Positions 59,550 to 64,000 of a DNA stretch of 64,000 bases are shown here, piece by piece; within the stretch, counting starts at the first letter, position 1, and every line of letters starts with the position of its first letter. The notes below the pieces were generated by a model. The model saw only the letters and a list, made by a program, of their open reading frames with translations, was not told the origin of the DNA and ran no database searches. The position numbers and the translations under genes are program-made. The stretch lies in assembly GCA_036677505.1 (NCBI GenBank), contig JAVBWK010000003.1, forward strand, positions 103,543-167,542, given 5' to 3'. Source of the DNA: UBA2227 sp036677505. GTDB taxonomy: Bacteria > Bacillota_I > Bacilli_A > Erysipelotrichales > Erysipelotrichaceae.

Positions 59550-59906
59550 ATGCTTAAGAAAGTTTCTAAAAACGAAGAAAGAATTCGTCGTCATAAGCGC
59601 GTTCGTACGAAAGTCAGCGGTACTGCTGAGCGCCCACGTTTATGTGTCTTCCGTTCCAATGCGAACATTGCAGTTCAGGTCATTGATGATGTCAAAGGGG
59701 TAACTTTGGTTTCGGCTTCAAGTGTCGAAATGAAGCTTGCCAACGGAGGCAATATCGAAGCAGCGAAAGCTGTCGGGGCTGAAGTTGCGGCTCGTGCATT
59801 GAAAGCGAATATTAGCAGTGTTGTGTTCGATCGCGGCGGTTATTTGTATCACGGTCGTGTCAAGGCGCTGGCTGAATCAGCCAGAGAAGCCGGACTGAAT
59901 TTCTAG
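59550..59906 (+). CDS. rplR: 50S ribosomal protein L18
   Basis: L18 (118 residues) binds 5S rRNA. RIRRHKRVRTKVSGTAERPRLCVFRSNANI, AAKAVGAEVAARAL and FDRGGYLYHGRVKALAESAREAGL match. Confidence 0.98.
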   Translation: MLKKVSKNEERIRRHKRVRTKVSGTAERPRLCVFRSNANIAVQVIDDVKGVTLVSASSVEMKLANGGNIEAAKAVGAEVAARALKANISSVVFDRGGYLYHGRVKALAESAREAGLNF

Positions 59907-59918
59907 GAGGGCTAAACA

Positions 59919-60437
59919 ATGGAACGCAAACCAAGAAGAGTAGACAGAGAGCGCGAAAAAGAATTTGAAGAGCGCGTTGTCGTCATCAACCGTGTAACAA
60001 AAGTCGTTAAGGGCGGACGCCGTTTCCGCTTCGCTGCTTTGGTCGTTGTTGGTGACAAAAAAGGCCGTGTCGGTTTCGGTACCGGCAAAGCCAATGAAGT
60101 ACCTGATGCTATCAAAAAGGCAATTGAAGATGCCAAGAAAAATCTGATCCGTGTTCCGATCGTTAACGGAACGACGATCCCGCATGCAATCACGGGCCGT
60201 TACGGTGCCGGCGAAGTATTCCTTCGTCCTGCCAGTGAAGGTACCGGAGTTATCGCCGGCGGTTCGGTTCGTGCCGTATTGGAGTTGGCCGGTATCACTG
60301 ATGTCTTGTCCAAAAGCATAGGTTCCCGTACACCGATCAACATGGTCCGTGCAACCGTGACAGCGTTAGGCGAGCTGACAACACTTGAAAAAGTAGCAAA
60401 ACTTCGTGACAAGAAACCCGAAGAAATTCGCGGTTAA
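59919..60437 (+). CDS. rpsE: 30S ribosomal protein S5
   Basis: S5 (172 residues) is a fidelity protein near the mRNA entry. ERVVVINRVTKVVKGGRRFRFAALVVVGDKKGRVGFG includes the spectinomycin-related loop, unchanged at the visible positions. GTTIPHAITGRYGAGEVFLRPA and AGGSVRAVLELAGI follow. rplO starts only 15 bp later; rpmD, normally between them, is missing. Confidence 0.98.
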   Translation: MERKPRRVDREREKEFEERVVVINRVTKVVKGGRRFRFAALVVVGDKKGRVGFGTGKANEVPDAIKKAIEDAKKNLIRVPIVNGTTIPHAITGRYGAGEVFLRPASEGTGVIAGGSVRAVLELAGITDVLSKSIGSRTPINMVRATVTALGELTTLEKVAKLRDKKPEEIRG

Positions 60438-60452
60438 CAGGAGGGTGCGAAA

Positions 60453-60893
60453 ATGAAATTACATGAATTACAATATACCGAGGGGTCCCGCAAGGATCGT
60501 AAACGTTTAGGCCGCGGCCAAGGTTCCGGGCAAGGTAAAACTGCCGGCAAAGGTCACAAAGGTCAAAATGCCCGTTCCGGTGGTGGCGTACCTTTAGGTT
60601 TTGAGGGTGGTCAAACACCGTTATTCCGCCGTATTTCGAAACGCGGATTCACCAATTTCACACGCGTTGAATATTCCGTCATCAATGTGGAAGCATTGAA
60701 TGCGTTTGAAAATGATACCGTTGTTACCATCGAACTGTTGAAAGCTGTCGGTTTGGTTCGCCAAGAACTCGATGGCGTCAAGATCTTGGGTGGTGGCACT
60801 TTAGAGAAAAAATTAACTGTAAAAGCAAACAAGTTCTCGAAGAGCGCAGTGGAAGTGATTGAGCAGGCAGGCGGAAAAGTTGAGGTAATTTGA
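60453..60893 (+). CDS. rplO: 50S ribosomal protein L15
   Basis: L15 (146 residues) is a late assembly protein. MKLHELQYTEGSRKDRKRLGRGQGSGQGKTAGKGHKGQ and the GGVPLGFEGGQTPLFRRISKRGF segment are typical. CAGGAGG in the 15-bp gap after rpsE is its ribosome site. Its stop lies just before the secY start. Confidence 0.98.
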   Translation: MKLHELQYTEGSRKDRKRLGRGQGSGQGKTAGKGHKGQNARSGGGVPLGFEGGQTPLFRRISKRGFTNFTRVEYSVINVEALNAFENDTVVTIELLKAVGLVRQELDGVKILGGGTLEKKLTVKANKFSKSAVEVIEQAGGKVEVI

Positions 60894-60895
60894 GC

Positions 60896-62185
60896 ATGAT
60901 CAAAATGTTCATCGACTTATTTAAAAACCGAGACATCCGCAACCGCATCCTTTTTACATTAGCGATAATGTTTGTATTCCGTTTGGGTGCCGGTATACCG
61001 GCTCCGATGGTTGATACCGGGAAGTTGTTAGCTGGGATCTCTGATGATTCCATCTTAGGTATGATGAACCTGTTGGGCGGTGGGGCACTCCAAGAATTCT
61101 CCGTCTTAGCCATGGGTGTCGGTCCGTATATTACGGCATCCATTATCATTCAGCTGTTAGCCATGGATGTAGTACCGCAATTGACCGAAATGGCCAAGTC
61201 GGGTGCACAAGGAAAAATGAAGATGGATAAGATCACGCGCTATTTAGCCGTAGTGCTTGCCTTTCTTCAGTCCTTTACCATGACTTATGCATTTGATATT
61301 TCCTATGGCATTTTAGTCAATGATTCTTTGGCGGTATATTTCTATGTATCGATCGTCCTTACTGCCGGTACGATGTTCTTGCTTTGGTTGGCAGACCGCA
61401 TTTCTGTTCACGGTATTGGTAACGGTGTCTCGATGATCATCTTCGGCGGCATCGTGTCAAATATCCCATTCCGTTTCTCTCAGGCATTTCAATCGTTGGT
61501 CGATACCAGCAGCAATGCTGCTCTGTTTGCCGGCGTATTGAACTTCGGCCTATTTGTAGCGATGTACTTAGCTATCATCATTCTGGTCATCTTTATGTCC
61601 AATGCTGTACGTAAGATTCCGATCCAGTACACATCGTCTTCGATGCGTCAGGGGAAAAGCGATATTACTTACTTGCCGTTGAAGATCAACTCGGCAAGCG
61701 TAATTCCGGTCATCTTCGCATCTGCGGTCATGACGGCACCGGTGACGGTATTAAGTTTCTTCCCGCAAGGGGATTTCTATTCAACGCTTTCCAATATCCT
61801 GAATTTCCAACAGCCGTTGGGTCTTTCGATTTATGTCGTGCTGATCATTCTGTTTACCTTCTTCTATACCGGATTGCAGGTCGATCCGGAGAAGATTTCG
61901 GAAAATCTGAATAAGTCAGGCACATACATTCCGGGCATCCGTCCGGGTACGGAAACAAAGGAATACTTAGGAAAAGTATTGAATCGCATTACTGTTTTAG
62001 GAGCTTTATTCTTGGCGTTTATTGCTGCGCTTCCCTATGTATTACCGATGATTTCAAATCTGCCGAACTCCGTTTCGGTCGGAGGAACCGGTATTATCAT
62101 CGTTGTGGGCGTTGCAATGGAAACCATGAAAGACTTACAAGGAAAGTTGACGCAAAAATCTTATCGCGGATTCAATTCGCGATAG
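60896..62185 (+). CDS. secY: Preprotein translocase subunit SecY
   Basis: SecY (429 residues) is the ten-segment channel protein for export. The plug and first segments (FRLGAGIPAPMVD), MGVGPYITASIIIQLL, the C4/C5 loops (SSSMRQGKSDITYLPLKINSASVIPVIFA) and YFYTGLQ-type FFYTGLQVDPEKISENLNKSGTYIPGIRPG are present. A TTG 6 bp upstream is in frame but is too close to GAGGT (60882-60886); the ATG at 60896 is preferred. Confidence 0.97.
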   Translation: MIKMFIDLFKNRDIRNRILFTLAIMFVFRLGAGIPAPMVDTGKLLAGISDDSILGMMNLLGGGALQEFSVLAMGVGPYITASIIIQLLAMDVVPQLTEMAKSGAQGKMKMDKITRYLAVVLAFLQSFTMTYAFDISYGILVNDSLAVYFYVSIVLTAGTMFLLWLADRISVHGIGNGVSMIIFGGIVSNIPFRFSQAFQSLVDTSSNAALFAGVLNFGLFVAMYLAIIILVIFMSNAVRKIPIQYTSSSMRQGKSDITYLPLKINSASVIPVIFASAVMTAPVTVLSFFPQGDFYSTLSNILNFQQPLGLSIYVVLIILFTFFYTGLQVDPEKISENLNKSGTYIPGIRPGTETKEYLGKVLNRITVLGALFLAFIAALPYVLPMISNLPNSVSVGGTGIIIVVGVAMETMKDLQGKLTQKSYRGFNSR

Positions 62186-62197
62186 AAAGGAGCAGCC

Positions 62198-62848
62198 ATG
62201 AATATACTGATTATGGGTGCGGCCGGCAGCGGGAAAGGAACGATGGCCAAGAAAATCGTGGAGACATACGATGTTCCCCACATTTCGACGGGCAATATGT
62301 TTCGTGAGGCGATTGCTGAAGGCACTGAATTAGGAAGACTGGCACAACATTACATCAATCACGGCATGCTCGTTCCCGATCAGGTCACCATTGACATGAT
62401 TCGTGAACGGCTGCTGCGAGATGACTGTAAGAAGGGATATCTGCTCGACGGATTTCCCAGAACCTTGGCACAAGCGCTTGCCTTAGAGGAAATTGCAATT
62501 TCCATCGACAAACCGATTCAGATCGTGTTGAACATGTCGGTTGAGATTGACGTTCTTTCGGCCCGGGTGACCGGTCGTCGCGTTTGTGAAAACTGCAAGA
62601 CCATCTATCACATCAAGTTTCAGCCATCCAAAGTGGAAGGAATTTGTGATGAGTGCGGCGGTCGCTTGCAACATCGCAGTGATGACACGCTCGAACAGCT
62701 GACCGTTCGGCTCAGAGAGCACGTCTTACTGACCAAGCCGGTACTCGACCATTATGCGGCCGAAGGTTTGGTACAATATATCGATGCCACCCAAGAAATT
62801 GATGAGGTGTGGCAGGACATTCGTAAAGCACTGGAGAATGTTCGATGA
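62198..62848 (+). CDS. adk: Adenylate kinase, long zinc-lid form
   Basis: Adk (216 residues) interconverts ATP, ADP and AMP. The P-loop GAAGSGKG (7-14), AMP-site STGNMFREAI, GFPRTLAQA and the LID zinc site Cys130, Cys133, Cys150, Cys153 are present. The four-Cys lid is typical of Gram-positives. Its last codon overlaps map by 4 bp (ATGA). Confidence 0.97.
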   Translation: MNILIMGAAGSGKGTMAKKIVETYDVPHISTGNMFREAIAEGTELGRLAQHYINHGMLVPDQVTIDMIRERLLRDDCKKGYLLDGFPRTLAQALALEEIAISIDKPIQIVLNMSVEIDVLSARVTGRRVCENCKTIYHIKFQPSKVEGICDECGGRLQHRSDDTLEQLTVRLREHVLLTKPVLDHYAAEGLVQYIDATQEIDEVWQDIRKALENVR

Positions 62849-63591
62849 TTTCAAGCAAATCTATCAGAGAAATCGAGCTGATGCGTCAGGCCGGCAGAAT
62901 TGTTGCCCTGGCCCATCAGGAAGTTGCCAAATATATTGTGGCGGGGATCACTACGAAGAAACTGGATGAAATCGTAGAGAAGGTCATCCGCGATCATGAT
63001 GCAATCCCTTCTTTCAAGGGGTATGGCGGTTTTCCTGCTTCGATCTGTGCTTCGATCAACGATACTCTGGTTCACGGGATCCCCGATGAAACAGTGCTCA
63101 AAAGCGGAGATATCATCTCAATCGATATCGGTGCCTGTTATAAAGGCTACCATGGAGACAGTGCCTGGACCTATGCGGTCGGGGATGTTTCTAAGGAAGC
63201 TGCTCATCTGATGGAAGTGACGAAGGAGTCACTGTTTATCGGATTAGCCAAGGCAAAGCCCGGAAATCGCCTCGGCGATATATCCAATGCGATCGGCGAA
63301 TACGTCTTCTCGTTTGGATACAGCGTTCCGCTTGAATATGCCGGACACGGAATCGGATCTTCATTGCATGAGGAACCATCCATTCCCAATTTCGGACAGG
63401 CGGGACGAGGCGTTGTATTAAAGGAAGGCATGACCCTGGCCATTGAACCGATGGTCCATCGGGGGAAGCCATTTACAAGAGTGCTTGCTGATGACTGGAC
63501 GGTCAAGACCAAAGACGGTTCATTGGCGGCGCATTATGAGCATACCATTGTGATTACTGCGCAAGGGTACGAAATACTTACAACCCTATGA
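62845..63591 (+). CDS. map: Methionine aminopeptidase, type I
   Basis: MetAP type I (248 residues) removes the initiator Met from nascent proteins. The metal ligands are two Asp (SIDIGACY and HGDSAWTY), a His in GHGIGSSLHEEP, and two Glu (AIEPMVHRG and HYEHTIV). It starts on the last codon of adk, as in B. subtilis adk-map. Confidence 0.97.
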   Translation: MISSKSIREIELMRQAGRIVALAHQEVAKYIVAGITTKKLDEIVEKVIRDHDAIPSFKGYGGFPASICASINDTLVHGIPDETVLKSGDIISIDIGACYKGYHGDSAWTYAVGDVSKEAAHLMEVTKESLFIGLAKAKPGNRLGDISNAIGEYVFSFGYSVPLEYAGHGIGSSLHEEPSIPNFGQAGRGVVLKEGMTLAIEPMVHRGKPFTRVLADDWTVKTKDGSLAAHYEHTIVITAQGYEILTTL

Positions 63592-63612
63592 TCAAAGGAG
63601 GAATTTGCCTAT

Positions 63613-63831
63613 ATGGGAAAACAAGATGTCATTGAGATCGATGGAATCGTTGAAGAAACGTTGCCATCCGCTATGTTTAAGGTGAAGTTAGCTAACGGGC
63701 ACGAAATACTAGCCCACGTTTCTGGTAAAATCCGCATGCATTACATCCGCATTTTACCAGGTGACCGTGTGACCGTTGAGATTTCGCCTTACGATTTAAC
63801 ACGTGGGCGCATTACATTCAGACATAAATAG
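63613..63831 (+). CDS. infA: Translation initiation factor IF-1
   Basis: IF-1 (72 residues) is an OB-fold protein that blocks the A site at initiation. GKQDVIEIDGIVEETLPSAMFKVKLANGHEILAHVSGKIRMHYIRILPGDRVTVE and LTRGRITFRHK match exactly the usual pattern. AAAGGAGG precedes the ATG. The small KOW-domain gene between map and infA of B. subtilis is absent. Confidence 0.98.
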   Translation: MGKQDVIEIDGIVEETLPSAMFKVKLANGHEILAHVSGKIRMHYIRILPGDRVTVEISPYDLTRGRITFRHK

Positions 63832-63849
63832 TCTATAGGAGGGACACGC

Positions 63850-63966
63850 ATGAAAGTAAGACCATCAGTCAAACCCATATGCGATAAATGCCGTGTCATT
63901 AAGCGTAACGGACGCGTAATGATTATTTGTGAAAACCCTAAACACAAACAACGTCAAGGAAACTAG
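63850..63966 (+). CDS. rpmJ: 50S ribosomal protein L36, zinc-binding form
   Basis: L36 (38 residues): MKVRPSVKPICDKCRVIKRN is the start, and the zinc ligands are Cys11, Cys14, Cys27 and His32. This is the C+ form. It lies in the usual place between infA and rpsM. Confidence 0.97.
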   Translation: MKVRPSVKPICDKCRVIKRNGRVMIICENPKHKQRQGN

Positions 63967-63980
63967 GAGGAAACACACAC

Positions 63981-64000
63981 ATGGCACGTATTGCAGGAGT
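63981..64000 (+). CDS. rpsM: 30S ribosomal protein S13, first residues only
   Basis: Only the first six codons and two bases are in the window, reading MARIAG and continuing to the edge. This is the usual S13 start, preceded by AGGAGG and placed right after rpmJ as in other Bacillota. Confidence 0.85.

Noticed and set aside
1..64000. Mycoplasma-type code with TGA as Trp
   Set aside because: Several genes end at TGA with correct family length (for example adk, cysS, trxB neighbours), and Trp is coded by TGG.
1..64000. CRISPR arrays, prophage, insertion sequences, integrative elements, tRNA or rRNA genes
   Set aside because: No regularly spaced repeats, transposase, integrase, phage proteins, attachment repeats, tRNA T-loop motifs or rRNA sequence were seen by eye.

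Overview
The window reads as a chromosome segment of a low-to-mid G+C Gram-positive bacterium (Bacillota). Gene order closely follows two Bacillus subtilis neighbourhoods: the block from an S41 protease through uvrB, uvrA, hprK, lgt, trxB, rapZ and yvcK to whiA, and the block from cysS through mrnC, rlmB, sigH, rpmG, secE, nusG, rplKAJL, rpoBC, the str operon and tuf to the S10-spc ribosomal protein operon. Several traits point towards the Erysipelotrichia/Mollicutes side of the phylum: a long RpoB (1373 residues), Asn in place of the rifampicin-site His, no rpmD between rpsE and rplO, and a fused Lgt-phosphatase. TGA is used as a stop, so this is not a recoded mycoplasma. The exact taxon is an inference. 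I saw no rRNA, tRNA, CRISPR array, phage or insertion sequence.

Layout. 1-10459 is a metabolic stretch: the end of a family 2 glycosidase, a fused DhaL/DegV protein, a DUF2177 membrane protein, a minus-strand run (pepT, class II photolyase, alpha/beta hydrolase), a GH36 alpha-galactosidase and an S41 protease. 10452-21452 holds uvrBA, hprK, the lgt-phosphatase fusion, trxB, rapZ, yvcK and whiA, mostly tightly packed or overlapping. 21594-24781 is a small accessory set (DUF2500-like protein, Xre regulator, small membrane protein, DUF2156 protein, GNAT). 24871-30187 has gap with its own consensus promoter, a tRNA-Cys T-box leader, then cysS to nusG.

From 30187 on, the core transcription and translation genes dominate, but three accessory insertions interrupt them. 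The first is a winged-helix protein with a degenerate nucleotidyltransferase-like domain between nusG and rplK. The second is a group of five genes between rplA and rplJ: DUF1801, a DUF2089 regulator with palindromes in its promoter, two tandem paralogous membrane proteins and a further membrane protein behind a 14-bp palindrome. The third is a mixed-strand group between tuf and rpsJ, with two YciI-like proteins, an internally duplicated membrane protein, a FUSC-type protein and a HAD hydrolase.

Regulation is unusually readable. Good sigma-A promoters precede gap, cysS, rplK, rplJ, rpoB, rpsL, tuf and rpsJ. Structured leaders precede cysS (T-box), rplK (L1-site-like stem), rplJ (L10 leader) and rpsJ. 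From rpsJ to the truncated rpsM at the right edge, one long plus-strand operon runs without a terminator. The strongest items for a second look are the rpoB Asn, the rpmD gap, the two fusions, the DUF2089 operon, and the two-fold repeated membrane protein.
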